Notes: a model not told the origin generated them from the sequence alone. A DNA stretch of 64,000 bases from Nitrobacteraceae bacterium AZCC 2146 (GCA_036924855.1 JBAGRP010000001.1:3844001-3908000); one strand, 5' to 3'; shown: positions 44,618-53,722, counted from the stretch's first letter. A program made the numbers and translations.

Positions 44618-46834
44618 CTACGCGTCGACGTCGTGGAAGATCGAGCCCGCTGTGTCAGGGGGCGGCACACTCGATTTTGCCATCGAGGAGGGGCTCCATG
44701 CCGAGCTATCCGGAGATGGCTGTTGGTCCTCGAGCATTTTAACATGGGCGTCGATCTCGGCATATAGCTCGTCGAAGGCCTCATCGCACTCGAGCTCGAA
44801 GTAGGCCTGAGCCAACTGCAAATTCTCTTTGAAGTCCTTGTACATGCCCACCTCGTCATCGGAGGAAAAGCGGCCGAATTCGCTAAAGACTGCGGGAATG
44901 TCCGAGAGCCACTCCTTACGGAACGCCTCTGTGTATTCCGCGAACTCTGCCTCCTTGAAGACCTGCTGCAGTATCTTGTCCTTAAGCGGCTTTGCGTCTA
45001 GCCAGGTGATCGAACGCTTTTGTATGTCGGCAACGATGCCTTGGCGCGCCTTCTCGGGAAGCAGCTCCCACGACGCCAGGGCGGCGATCAGGAGTTTGCC
45101 GCCAAACGTCTGAACGCTCGCTTTCCCTTCGGCAACCCACTCCAATATGTCGGGTCGCGCTTCCAAGATCAGGGCGAGGAAAGCCTTTTCGCACCGAGCG
45201 CCCAGGAAGGACTTCAGAGATTCGTCCAAAGGGCAGGCCTTCAGCCGGGCAACCAGCCCCGGATAGAGCACGGGCGGGATGCGGATGGACTCGTCTTCGG
45301 CTGCCTTCGGACGGCACGCCACTTCATTGAGCAGACGGTCAAGCGTTGCACCATGAGCGTAGAGTTCCACCAACTCGGGCGAAGCAGAGACTAGGGTGGC
45401 GAAGGCATCGGAGACCGTGGCATGGCGGAATACCCACCGATCGCCGTCATCTTCCGACACTAGCCGCGTCAGGCTGTCGTTAAGGTGCTGCATCGCGCGA
45501 GCCAAGTCGGCTTGCTTCACGCCCATAAGACGGGTGACCATTTCGAGCGCCGGTGTAGCCGTGATCGGAGAAGGTACTCCGGTTTGCGAATTAAGGAAGA
45601 TTAGAGCGACCGCGGCGCGGGACGCATCGTCCAACTGCGCTAGCACCTCGGTCAGGAACTCGACCGGGTGCTCCACCAGGCGCGTTAGCCGCTGTTCGCT
45701 GATCACGAGGTTTTTGGTGAAAAGCGGATCGCCAAGCCGACGGGCGGTTTCTGGTAAGAAGGCCTTGTTGACAGCGATCGCCAGCAGGAACGGCTTCAGG
45801 CGGTTGCGCATCTTCTGGGGTTGGACCCGGCGCACGTGATTATAGAGCATTTGGGCGCGTTCTTCATCGGAAAGCGCGTGCACGTTGACGACGACCTGAC
45901 TCTCCTTGAGCAGTGAGAAGGCACTCGTCTTCAAGTGGGGTCGGGCTGCCTCCCAGATGTAGTTGCGAGAGGTGAAGACGATGCGCGCGCCGCCTTCGAC
46001 GGCGGCACGCAAGGTGCCCAGTTCGGCGTTCCAACGGCTCATCCGAGAGGCGTCGAAGTGGTTGGGGCCAAAAGCATCGTCGACCCAAAGGAACTGCTTC
46101 TCGCCGGGGTGCCAGAGGTGCAATTGGTCTGGTGAGTTTATCTTAAGGGCGCCCAAGCAACCATCGTCGATGGCGCCGAGCGCCAGGATCGCCGCGATCG
46201 TTGATTTGCCCGAGGCTGGGTCGCCCAGAAGGATGACGAAGCCATGCTCCTGCAACGCTTTTACCGCGGACCGGTACGCATCCGTCGGCACGAAGCAGCT
46301 GAGGTCAGACCCCATGGAATCCAAAATGGCTTTAGCCTGCTTGTAACCATGGCCGGTGATGATGTGGGACAGGTCACCGATGCCGTAGACACGCGGCACT
46401 AGCATCCGCAGTATCGGGTTCTCGGTTAACTGCTGGACGATCCAGGTCCCGCCGAACGTCCGGCACTTTTTGACCCCAACGGCTTCGAACGCGGCGCAGA
46501 TCTGGGCATCAGCCTCACCGGAGACGCCGGCATTGGTCAGGATGACATAGTCATCAGCGAGCCCGTCAGCCGCAAGCTTCTCGGCCTTGGGCAGTTCGTC
46601 TTTCAGATCGGACAGACCCAGATTGGCTCCGGGCTTCCCGAGAAATTTGCATTGAATGGTAGACTTAACCGTCGTCCCATCCGGCCCTTCCCAGCGCCCA
46701 AGGAACGCGGCGTCGCGCCCGCCGTCGTTCGATCCGAGAAAGGTCTGCACCGGCCGCTTTAAAATCTCCGCGACCACGGCCGCGGCCAAGTCCTGAAATG
46801 CCTTCCAACCCAGCTGACTGAGGTCATAACTCAC
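44618..46834 (-). CDS. Mrr-like nuclease fused to a STAND-type NTPase (defence)
   Basis: A 738-residue protein with a restriction-endonuclease-like N-domain (about 1-140; GGRD with Asp41, then Gln61-Cys-Lys63 as the QxK motif). A P-loop NTPase domain follows (Walker A GDPASGKST 204-212, Walker B FLWVDDAFG near 252, arginine-rich VFTSRNYIW near 295), then an alpha-helical C-terminus without recognised repeats. This layout matches nSTAND3-type anti-phage proteins in which a sensor NTPase controls a DNA nuclease. The start is GTG, 18 bp downstream of the AbiEii-like gene on the same strand, so it belongs to that operon. Family call is by motifs; the phage trigger is unknown. Confidence 0.8.
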   Translation of the reverse strand: MSYDLSQLGWKAFQDLAAAVVAEILKRPVQTFLGSNDGGRDAAFLGRWEGPDGTTVKSTIQCKFLGKPGANLGLSDLKDELPKAEKLAADGLADDYVILTNAGVSGEADAQICAAFEAVGVKKCRTFGGTWIVQQLTENPILRMLVPRVYGIGDLSHIITGHGYKQAKAILDSMGSDLSCFVPTDAYRSAVKALQEHGFVILLGDPASGKSTIAAILALGAIDDGCLGALKINSPDQLHLWHPGEKQFLWVDDAFGPNHFDASRMSRWNAELGTLRAAVEGGARIVFTSRNYIWEAARPHLKTSAFSLLKESQVVVNVHALSDEERAQMLYNHVRRVQPQKMRNRLKPFLLAIAVNKAFLPETARRLGDPLFTKNLVISEQRLTRLVEHPVEFLTEVLAQLDDASRAAVALIFLNSQTGVPSPITATPALEMVTRLMGVKQADLARAMQHLNDSLTRLVSEDDGDRWVFRHATVSDAFATLVSASPELVELYAHGATLDRLLNEVACRPKAAEDESIRIPPVLYPGLVARLKACPLDESLKSFLGARCEKAFLALILEARPDILEWVAEGKASVQTFGGKLLIAALASWELLPEKARQGIVADIQKRSITWLDAKPLKDKILQQVFKEAEFAEYTEAFRKEWLSDIPAVFSEFGRFSSDDEVGMYKDFKENLQLAQAYFELECDEAFDELYAEIDAHVKMLEDQQPSPDSSAWSPSSMAKSSVPPPDTAGSIFHDVDA

Positions 46835-46852
46835 TATTGCCCACCGTGTTCG

Positions 46853-47722
46853 TTACCCTCTTAGGCCGAGCGCTCGTAGCCAAGCGTCCACCTGCCCGAA
46901 TGCATCCTGCTGCCACTGTTCGGGGCTGCGATCACCGAGAGTTTGCGTGTCTTGCACGAACTCGCGGACGCTGGTCGGGCCGAAGCTGTCCACTGTTTCA
47001 AACTTTCCATTGATATAGGTGTAACCCTCTTTACCTTCGCCGTGGGCGAGAACCGGCCCACAATCCTCGGCGAGCACTTCAGGCCCACCCAGATAGTTTC
47101 GAATGCAATAGTAGATGTCGTACGCATCCTTCCGTTTCAAACGGTTCTGGATCGCAAAGCCTTTCATGGCGAGCAGCGCAGGAATGGAGGCGACCGCGAT
47201 GTTGACGTGGTTTGCGCCGCCATCAGGCATGTCACCGGAAATCGCGACGAGCTTGTAGAACCGGAGGGCCAATTCGGCACCCGATGCGCGCTGCACGGCA
47301 AAATGTTCGATCAGTGGCGGCTTGTTCTTTTTGAAAACCGCGTCGAATGGACGCAAGAAGTCGACCACCACATCGATAGGCTCACCACCATCCCCGACAG
47401 GCACGGTTCTGACGAGCTGGAACAGGCGATGATCGTCTCGCTGCTCATAGCCGTTGCCCATAAGTGCCTCGACAAGTCGGGCATACTCGCCATCACCTAA
47501 GGCTTCAGCATCGAGACTGAGATCGACGTCGAGCGTCCCGACATGCGGCATTTCTTCATTCTCGAGGAGAAGCCATGGCACCGCACCGCCGATCACAGCG
47601 AATTTGCCTTTAAAACTTCCGAGTATTTGGCCGATTTCAAGGAGCACTGATTTTACGGCGGCAGTGGTGCGGTCATCGTACTCGGCCGCTGATTGCGGAT
47701 CTGGCGGCACTACTGGGGCCAT
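46853..47722 (-). CDS. AbiEii-like nucleotidyltransferase
   Basis: A 289-residue protein of the nucleotidyltransferase superfamily. The helix-turn GGAVPWLLLE (45-54) followed by TLDVDLSLD (63-71, Asp65 and Asp67) forms the metal site, and Lys-Arg-Lys-Asp-Ala-Tyr-Asp near residue 200 is the AbiEii-type second motif. AbiEii toxins are nucleotidyltransferases of type IV toxin-antitoxin systems that block growth during phage attack, some by adding nucleotides to tRNA. ATG 47722 has AGGAG eight bases ahead and overlaps the end of the upstream gene by 13 bp. Toxin activity is not shown. Confidence 0.8.
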   Translation of the reverse strand: MAPVVPPDPQSAAEYDDRTTAAVKSVLLEIGQILGSFKGKFAVIGGAVPWLLLENEEMPHVGTLDVDLSLDAEALGDGEYARLVEALMGNGYEQRDDHRLFQLVRTVPVGDGGEPIDVVVDFLRPFDAVFKKNKPPLIEHFAVQRASGAELALRFYKLVAISGDMPDGGANHVNIAVASIPALLAMKGFAIQNRLKRKDAYDIYYCIRNYLGGPEVLAEDCGPVLAHGEGKEGYTYINGKFETVDSFGPTSVREFVQDTQTLGDRSPEQWQQDAFGQVDAWLRALGLRG

Positions 47723-48789
47723 TGTAATTTCTCCTGACGCAGATACTCCGCAGCCTCTTGTCCCCTCTCCCCTGCTGCAGTCAGGTCGAGATAGGTTTGA
47801 ACTGGACTTGAACAGACGACACCGGGTGCGGGCTCGACTGTATCAAGCAGTGGTCCTTCATCCCTCAGGACCGTTACCACGACATTCTCACCTTTCGTGG
47901 CGGATGAGAGCTTAAAGGCATGTTGTAGGCGTTCAAGACCTCCTTCATCGGCGTACAAGAACTGGCTGCCTACCCGCGCATATGGCGCGATCCATTGCGC
48001 TGCGGAGAACGATGCGAGAATTGCACGGCCGCCTTGCTTTGACGCGTTCAGCACACCGCGAGCAGCTTGATCGAAGGCCTTGCCGTGCAGCGTACTATAG
48101 AAGGTTTGGCGATCGCCGGCCGGCGGGTCATAGGAATTCCGCCAGGCGTCCAGCACGGCGTCCGGTCGAGTGAGCGACATGCCATCGTCGCCAATTTTAA
48201 CCCATTCCCGATCCACAAGTGCAGTACGCACATTGCTGACGTGACCGAGACTGACATCGGCTGCTTCTGCAAGCTCGGCGACACGCCAGGCGTAGCGGGG
48301 GTCGCGCAACATAACTCTCAGAATCTGGGCAGACTTTGGTTTGAATATCGATTTCAACTCGCGGCGTTCGATCGCAGGACGGGTTGGTACTTTGCGATCG
48401 ATGAACACGCCCCCAAAGACGAGGCGGCAATTTCCCTCGAAATCGAGAAACCCAACGCCCTCTTCTTGGCAAAGAGCCTGCGCTTCGGGAGATAGATACG
48501 GTGCGATGAAGACGGGAACTGCATCTTTCCGTACACGCTTCATAGCTCTGTGTATCTGGAGGAGGCCCGCGTGGACGTGGCGCGGCTGTCCATTTGATTT
48601 GGCTTCGCAGACAAGAATGTGTTCGCGCCCAAAGGCGCTGACATGCGCAATAACATCGATTTGGTGATCGAAGGCGATCGGCTCGACCTCAATTCTTTCA
48701 ATGGAGACGGGCGGAACATCATTGAGAACGGAGCGCAGAGCCTCCGCAGCTTGGGTCTCGACGTTCATTATTTCGCGAAATTTCAGCAT
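47710..48789 (-). CDS. AbiEi-like antitoxin/regulator with nuclease-like N-domain
   Basis: A 359-residue protein whose middle is a winged helix (about 148-205; ILRVMLRDPRYAWRVAELAE) and whose C-terminus resembles AbiEi-type antitoxins. The N-terminal 100 residues show the order Asp45, Glu62-Ala-Lys64 (DVIAHV then LVCEAKSN), which is the core of PD-(D/E)xK nuclease folds. It probably represses its own operon through the inverted repeat just upstream and offsets the downstream nucleotidyltransferase. Whether the nuclease-like domain cuts or only binds DNA is open. ATG 48789 is used; an ATG seven codons later lacks a ribosome site. Confidence 0.75.
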   Translation of the reverse strand: MLKFREIMNVETQAAEALRSVLNDVPPVSIERIEVEPIAFDHQIDVIAHVSAFGREHILVCEAKSNGQPRHVHAGLLQIHRAMKRVRKDAVPVFIAPYLSPEAQALCQEEGVGFLDFEGNCRLVFGGVFIDRKVPTRPAIERRELKSIFKPKSAQILRVMLRDPRYAWRVAELAEAADVSLGHVSNVRTALVDREWVKIGDDGMSLTRPDAVLDAWRNSYDPPAGDRQTFYSTLHGKAFDQAARGVLNASKQGGRAILASFSAAQWIAPYARVGSQFLYADEGGLERLQHAFKLSSATKGENVVVTVLRDEGPLLDTVEPAPGVVCSSPVQTYLDLTAAGERGQEAAEYLRQEKLQWPQ

Positions 48790-48810
48790 CCGTTGAAAAT
48801 AGCAGAAATG

Positions 48811-48835
48811 GTGAAATCGTCAAAGATAATTTCAC
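48811..48835. promoter_or_regulatory. Inverted-repeat operator upstream of the AbiEi-like gene
   Basis: GTGAAAT (48811-48817) and ATTTCAC (48829-48835) form a perfect 7-base inverted repeat with an 11-base spacer, 22 bases before the start codon. Further GAAAT/ATTTC half-sites flank it (around 48805 and 48849). AbiEi proteins are known to repress their operons by binding inverted repeats in the promoter. Confidence 0.5.
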
Positions 48836-49085
48836 TATATGTCGTCATTTCAGCAATTGTTGAAAAGACCACTAAGGATGAAAATGGCGATTTCATCGCT
48901 CAAATTCAGCCCGAAAGGATGTTCGTTGAGGTCCAAGATACACATAAGGCGCTGGGTCTCAGAGCGGTATTCGAGTGTTGGTGGGCGAGATCGATCGAGG
49001 CGGCCGCTCCACTCTGGGTGTTCACTATGCACCAGCAGGCGACATCGTGGCCTAGCACTCAGTATCGACGTGAGGGGAGCCTGCG

Positions 49086-49116
49086 AGAGAGGGCCTGTCG
49101 GCGACAGGCTCTCTCT
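49086..49116 (-). terminator. Strong hairpin after a small minus-strand gene
   Basis: Arms 49086-49100 and 49102-49116 pair over 15 bases with a single G-T wobble. It lies 3 bases after the stop codon of the small minus-strand gene. No clear T tract follows on that strand, so termination is likely but not certain. Confidence 0.5.
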
Positions 49117-49119
49117 GTT

Positions 49120-49311
49120 CTAGCTTCTACCGATCCAGGCAGGCCGCTCCCCTAGCCATGGCGGCAACGCATCCCATTCAGCAGATCTCATCCGACGCTC
49201 TTCGCCACCTACATTGATGAAAACAAACCGCGCGTCTTCGGCACCCGTCTTGGATCCAGCGAAAATCGCTGGAACGCCGTACGCATCTCGAATAACAGCT
49301 TTAGCTGACAT
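49120..49311 (-). CDS. Small hypothetical protein
   Basis: A 63-residue soluble protein with a plausible compact composition (IFAGSKTGAEDARFVFINVG in the middle and an acidic/Trp-containing end). No family is recognised. A stable hairpin directly after its stop supports it as a real transcript end. Ribosome site is weak. Confidence 0.5.
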   Translation of the reverse strand: MSAKAVIRDAYGVPAIFAGSKTGAEDARFVFINVGGEERRMRSAEWDALPPWLGERPAWIGRS

Positions 49312-49427
49312 TTATTGTTCTCGATCTGCGACGATGCGATGCCGCAACGCATATGCGCCTAGTTACATTCGAAGCAGTGCATTTCACGACGCCGAAAATG
49401 GCGCCCGTGCCCCACAGCGGAAGCGCA

Positions 49428-49556
49428 CTATTTCTTCTTAGCTGCACTTAGCGATGGCATTATCTTTGGGCCGCCGCCCTTCAGGCTTTCAGCGGCAGCG
49501 ATCGTCTTGACCGCGGCTTTCTTGGGCTTCTTCGTTTCGCGGTTGCCTTTGGCCAT
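49428..49556 (-). CDS. Small Lys-rich protein
   Basis: A 42-residue strongly basic protein (MAKGNRETKKPKKAAVKTIA and a Ser/Lys tail ending AAKKK) with a good GGGAGC ribosome site. Very small basic proteins beginning MAKGNRETKKPKK occur commonly in Bradyrhizobium. Its function is unknown; nucleic-acid binding is possible from charge. Confidence 0.7.
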   Translation of the reverse strand: MAKGNRETKKPKKAAVKTIAAAESLKGGGPKIMPSLSAAKKK

Positions 49557-49839
49557 GTTGTGCTCCCGATTTTGTAAGTTTGAGCGGTAGCATGAATGCG
49601 CGTGAAGCACGGCTTTATTTTCTCAAACCTTCTCTGGACCCAGCGACTTGTTCCGGCGCAAAGATACTAATAGCTATTGCCAAAGAAAGAGCGCACGCTT
49701 CGCCCGACGCCATCGCGGCCAAGTCGGCCGCGCTTTAACGCGTTGTCCGAGCCAAGGTGGCTCTGAGTGCCGCGGCTTGCATCGCGTCCAGTATCTTGGG
49801 CGCGTCTTTTCCTATTCCTTCACATGACGAGGCTGCAGA

Positions 49840-52116
49840 TTGACGGTGTTCAGCCGTATTGCGTTTATTGGAAACTCGCTCCCACGCCGATGTGGAATTG
49901 CGACATTTACGACCGACTTACAAAGCGCAGTAGCTGCTTCGCGTGCAGACGCCAAAACCGTCATTGTGGCAATGACTGATCACGGCCAGTCTTATGCTTA
50001 TCCGGCCACTGTTGGCATTCAGGTTCATGACGACCTCATCAACGATTACATTCGTGCCGCTGAATTCTTGAGCGCCGGTCAATTCGACGTTGTGTCGCTC
50101 CAACACGAATTTGGTATTTTCGGCGGCGAAGCGGGAGGCGATATCATTCAGCTTCTCTCGTTGCTCAAAATGCCGATCGTGACGACCCTCCATACTGTAC
50201 TCGCAGAGCCCAGCGCAGTTCAGAGAGATGTCTTCGCAAAGATCGTCGAGATGTCTTCAAAGGTCGTGGTCATGGCGGAGAAGGGGCGCGAGCTGCTTCG
50301 AACCGTGTATCAGGTCTCTGAAGAAAAGATCGAAGTGATCCCACACGGGATACCCGACTTTGCGTTTGTCGAGCCAGACGATGCCAAGGCCAGACTGGGT
50401 TTCGCCGACAGGTCCGTCATTCTGACATTTGGGTTGCTTTCGCCTAACAAAGGCATCGAGTTTATGATCGATGCAATGCCGTCCATCCTGAGTACCTGTC
50501 CGGATGCGGTCTATGTCGTACTTGGCGCCACCCATCCAAATCTGGTGCGCGATGAAGGCGAATCCTATCGCGAAAGCCTAATAGCAAGGACCCGCGCGGC
50601 GGGTGTCGCCGACAACGTTCAATTTCTCAATCGTTTTGTCGACCAAGAGACCCTGCTCGAGTTCATCTCCATGTGCGACGTCTACGTCACGCCGTACTTG
50701 AATGAAGCACAGATGACCTCGGGCACCCTCGCGTATAGTTTTGGTCTAGGTAAACCGGTTGTCTCGACTCCTTACTGGCATGCACGCGAACTGCTGTCCG
50801 ACGGGCGCGGCATTATTGTCCCATTCTCGGATTCGGAAGCTATCGGCGCTGAGATAGAAAAGCTTCTGGTCAATGCGCCCCTGCGCCAGGCCATGCGTAA
50901 GCGCGCATATGCCAGCAGCCGCTCGATGACTTGGGAGAGAACCGCCGATCGATATATCTCTGTGTTTGAAAGCGCCGGTCGTCGACACCGACTGAAGACC
51001 ATCGCTAAATCGGATACAAACACGCTCCTGCGTGACAGTCGCGCTCCGCCGGAGATGCAAATCGGTCATTTCCTGTCGATGTGTGACGATACCGGTCTCT
51101 TCCAACATGCAGTCCATTGTGTGCCGGATCGCTCGCATGGCTATTGCATCGACGACAACGCTCGCGCGTTGTTGCTCGCCTGTGCGTTGAACACTCCAGG
51201 AGAACTGCGCCTCTCGGAGGTGCTGACCTCTCGGTTTGCCGCGTTTGTCCAGCATGCTTGGAACCCCGAATCGCAACGGTTCCGGAATTTCATGGCCTTC
51301 GATCGTGGTTGGCTTGAGGACAAGGGGTCCGAGGATAGCCACGGGCGCACGCTCTGGGCTCTGGGCGTTTGTGCCCTTTCGGATGCAAATCATTCACGAA
51401 GGACTTGGGCCGCATCATTGTTTTCTAAAGCACTGGTTGCGGTTGAACAATTCCTTTCACCTCGTGCCTGGGCATTCACGTTGCTGGGACTCGATGCATA
51501 TTGCGCGAGCGTCGCCGACGATATTCAAGCTACTACGACCCGGGCTTTACTTGCTGACAGGCTTGTCACGCTCTTAAAGAGTACCGAGACGGCCGATTGG
51601 GTTTGGTTCGAAGAAGGACTTTCCTATGACAATGCCAGACTCTCGCAGGCCTTAATCCTCACAGGATCAGCGTTGAAGAGGCAGGACTATCTGGACTCCG
51701 GGCTGAGAAGCCTGCGCTGGCTGCTGGCACAGCAGACCTCTGCCAGCGGTCAGTTCAGGCCGGTTGGAACTGAGGGGTTTCACGACGTCCGACGCCAACC
51801 GCGGAGCTTCGATCAACAACCCGTCGAAGCTGCCGCCACAATCGCCGCCAGTCTCGCTGCGTGGCGAGCCGATCAGGACGCCGAATGGAAAAGCGAAGCG
51901 GCGCGGGCATTCGCGTGGTTTCTTGGCAGCAATGACCTTTCGATACCGCTCGTCGATCTGGAGACAGGAAGTTGCCGTGACGGGCTGCATCCCGACCGCG
52001 CGAACGAAAATCGTGGAGGCGAATCTGTTGTGTCCTACCTACTGGGGCTGTCTGAAATTCGGCATATGGCCCGTATTGCCGAGGATCAGTCGAAGTCGGC
52101 GGCGCGAGTGGCTTAA
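49840..52116 (+). CDS. GT4 glycosyltransferase with C-terminal helical domain
   Basis: A 758-residue two-part protein. Residues 1-380 form a GT-B glycosyltransferase of family 4 (FIGNSLPRRCGIATFTTDL near the start; VIPHGIPD near 165; FGLLSPNKGIEF near 192; the donor-binding EX7E-like segment NEAQMTSGTLAYSFGLGKP near 290). Residues about 400-750 are all-helical with HGYCIDDNARALLL, resembling an (alpha/alpha) toroid seen in mannan-acting proteins. The start is TTG. The GH130 gene follows 33 bp downstream, so both likely act on one oligosaccharide, probably mannose-based. Direction (synthesis, trimming or phosphorolysis) is not shown. Confidence 0.85.
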   Translation: MTVFSRIAFIGNSLPRRCGIATFTTDLQSAVAASRADAKTVIVAMTDHGQSYAYPATVGIQVHDDLINDYIRAAEFLSAGQFDVVSLQHEFGIFGGEAGGDIIQLLSLLKMPIVTTLHTVLAEPSAVQRDVFAKIVEMSSKVVVMAEKGRELLRTVYQVSEEKIEVIPHGIPDFAFVEPDDAKARLGFADRSVILTFGLLSPNKGIEFMIDAMPSILSTCPDAVYVVLGATHPNLVRDEGESYRESLIARTRAAGVADNVQFLNRFVDQETLLEFISMCDVYVTPYLNEAQMTSGTLAYSFGLGKPVVSTPYWHARELLSDGRGIIVPFSDSEAIGAEIEKLLVNAPLRQAMRKRAYASSRSMTWERTADRYISVFESAGRRHRLKTIAKSDTNTLLRDSRAPPEMQIGHFLSMCDDTGLFQHAVHCVPDRSHGYCIDDNARALLLACALNTPGELRLSEVLTSRFAAFVQHAWNPESQRFRNFMAFDRGWLEDKGSEDSHGRTLWALGVCALSDANHSRRTWAASLFSKALVAVEQFLSPRAWAFTLLGLDAYCASVADDIQATTTRALLADRLVTLLKSTETADWVWFEEGLSYDNARLSQALILTGSALKRQDYLDSGLRSLRWLLAQQTSASGQFRPVGTEGFHDVRRQPRSFDQQPVEAAATIAASLAAWRADQDAEWKSEAARAFAWFLGSNDLSIPLVDLETGSCRDGLHPDRANENRGGESVVSYLLGLSEIRHMARIAEDQSKSAARVA

Positions 52117-52149
52117 TCAAATTGCCTTTCCCTTTCTCAACGACTGATC

Positions 52150-53457
52150 GTGATTCCCTTGTCCTCATCTCCGATACTTAATCGCCAAACGCTTTATCTG
52201 CGGCCAGACGCATCGCGCGTCATCGTGCGGCCATTCAAACCCGCGACTGAGCCACGTGATCTCAATCCGACAGATAAGACGCGCGCCAATCATATTGTCG
52301 ACCGCATTCTTGCGCTGGATCCGCAGGCGGCCGAAGCCCAACTGGCCGATGTGTTGGAGAATTTTCTGGGCCGTCATCGAAATTTGCTTCAGACATTCGA
52401 GACACGCGCCGACGAAATGGAGGACGCGTTTCACGGCCACACCCAGTTTACGAAGGTTCAACGTCAACTCATTGGCGCGTATTTCTTAAGTGAATACTCG
52501 TTTGAGGCGTCAGCACTATTTAATCCCAGTATTGTGCCTCACCCCGATCAATCGGGAATCGAGGACGGTTCCCTTCGCTTTGTCCTTAGCCTGCGCGCAG
52601 TCGGAGAAGGTCATGTCTCGTCGTTGACATTTCGCACGGGACAGGTGCGGGCGGATGGCTCGGTCAGCATTGATCCAACTTCGCGCCTTGCATCGAATCC
52701 AACAGTGCACCGTCTAAATTGCGGCCCCCAAGGCGAAGATGTCCAGGTAACATTCAGCGGGAGTGAGGATATTAGCGAACGGGTCATTTTTCCGATCACG
52801 GAATCACAATCAAACGGCATAGAGGATGCGCGTTTCGTAAAATTCGAGCATCCCGAAAGGACCGTGTATTACGCGACCTACACGGCCTATAGCGGCAGGG
52901 CAATCCGCTCGGAAATCATCGAAACATCTGACTTCATCTCGTTTCGCCTGTCGGCCCTTCTAGGCAGTGCGTCACATAACAAGGGAATGGCGCTCTTCCC
53001 TCGGAAGATCGCCGGCCGATTTGCTATGATCGCGCGGCAGGACAATGAGAACCTCTATCTGATTTATTCAGACGACCTTTACAAGTGGGATGGCGGAACA
53101 CCGATCTTAAAGCCGGCTGCTCCTTGGGAGTTCGTGCAAATCGGCAACTGTGGCTCGCCAATCGAATTGGATGAGGGCTGGTTGCTGCTTACACACGGCG
53201 TTGGTCCGGTTCGCAAATATTCGATTGGAGCAGCACTTCTCGACAAAAATGATCCGACGAAGGTATTGGGGCGTCTGCGAGAGCCCCTCCTTCGTCCTGC
53301 GCCTTCGGAACGCGAAGGTTACGTCCCGAATGTCGTCTACACGTGCGGAGCAATGCGGCACGGCAACAGGATCATCTTTCCATATGCAATCTCTGATAGT
53401 TACTCGAACATCGCAACTATCGATATTGGAAGTCTGTTGGCGGCAATGGAGCCTTGA
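52150..53457 (+). CDS. GH130 family glycosidase/phosphorylase
   Basis: A 435-residue five-bladed beta-propeller of glycoside hydrolase family 130. The catalytic Asp226 is in GIEDARFVKF and the substrate/phosphate-region residues lie around HNKGMALFPRK and WEFVQIGNCGSPIE. GH130 members phosphorolyse or hydrolyse beta-mannosides, most often beta-1,2- or beta-1,4-linked. An N-terminal helical extension of about 110 residues is typical of the subgroup that accompanies GT4-helical fusion proteins. GTG start, in the same operon as the glycosyltransferase. Whether it is a phosphorylase or hydrolase cannot be decided by eye. Confidence 0.85.
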   Translation: MIPLSSSPILNRQTLYLRPDASRVIVRPFKPATEPRDLNPTDKTRANHIVDRILALDPQAAEAQLADVLENFLGRHRNLLQTFETRADEMEDAFHGHTQFTKVQRQLIGAYFLSEYSFEASALFNPSIVPHPDQSGIEDGSLRFVLSLRAVGEGHVSSLTFRTGQVRADGSVSIDPTSRLASNPTVHRLNCGPQGEDVQVTFSGSEDISERVIFPITESQSNGIEDARFVKFEHPERTVYYATYTAYSGRAIRSEIIETSDFISFRLSALLGSASHNKGMALFPRKIAGRFAMIARQDNENLYLIYSDDLYKWDGGTPILKPAAPWEFVQIGNCGSPIELDEGWLLLTHGVGPVRKYSIGAALLDKNDPTKVLGRLREPLLRPAPSEREGYVPNVVYTCGAMRHGNRIIFPYAISDSYSNIATIDIGSLLAAMEP

Positions 53458-53504
53458 TGTCCTGCAACGGCACGAACGCCCCCTGATCTCAGATTGGAGG
53501 ATCA

Positions 53505-53693
53505 ATAACCCCCGAAGACCTGGAACTCATCCGAGAGATCGTCTTGCACGGGGGCGCAAAATATACGGCAGGCAAGATTGATCGCTCAAAGTATCAACGA
53601 CTCGTCGATCTAGGATGGCTATCTCCCCTTGTCATGAACAAGACGGACATAGCTTACGAAACCACTAAAGCGGGAGAACTTGCCGCCGGCTGA
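53505..53693 (+). CDS. Small winged-helix-like protein with unclear start
   Basis: The frame (TPEDLELIREIVLHGGAKYT, then a SKYQRLVDLGWL segment and KAGELAAG at the end) is clearly protein-like, about 62 residues, and resembles short winged-helix proteins. A GGAGG lies at 53496-53500, but the in-frame codon at the right place is ATA (53505), and no ATG, GTG or TTG occurs before the conserved part. Either ATA is used, or the start codon has been lost and this is a fresh pseudogene. Confidence 0.5.
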   Translation: MTPEDLELIREIVLHGGAKYTAGKIDRSKYQRLVDLGWLSPLVMNKTDIAYETTKAGELAAG

Positions 53694-53722
53694 GGCGCTC
53701 TTCGGGATTGATGGTGTTGGCA

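Noticed and set aside
48619..49155. 178-codon plus-strand frame crossing the AbiEi-like start and promoter
   Set aside because: First part is antisense to the regulator and the rest covers its promoter; no domain or ribosome site.
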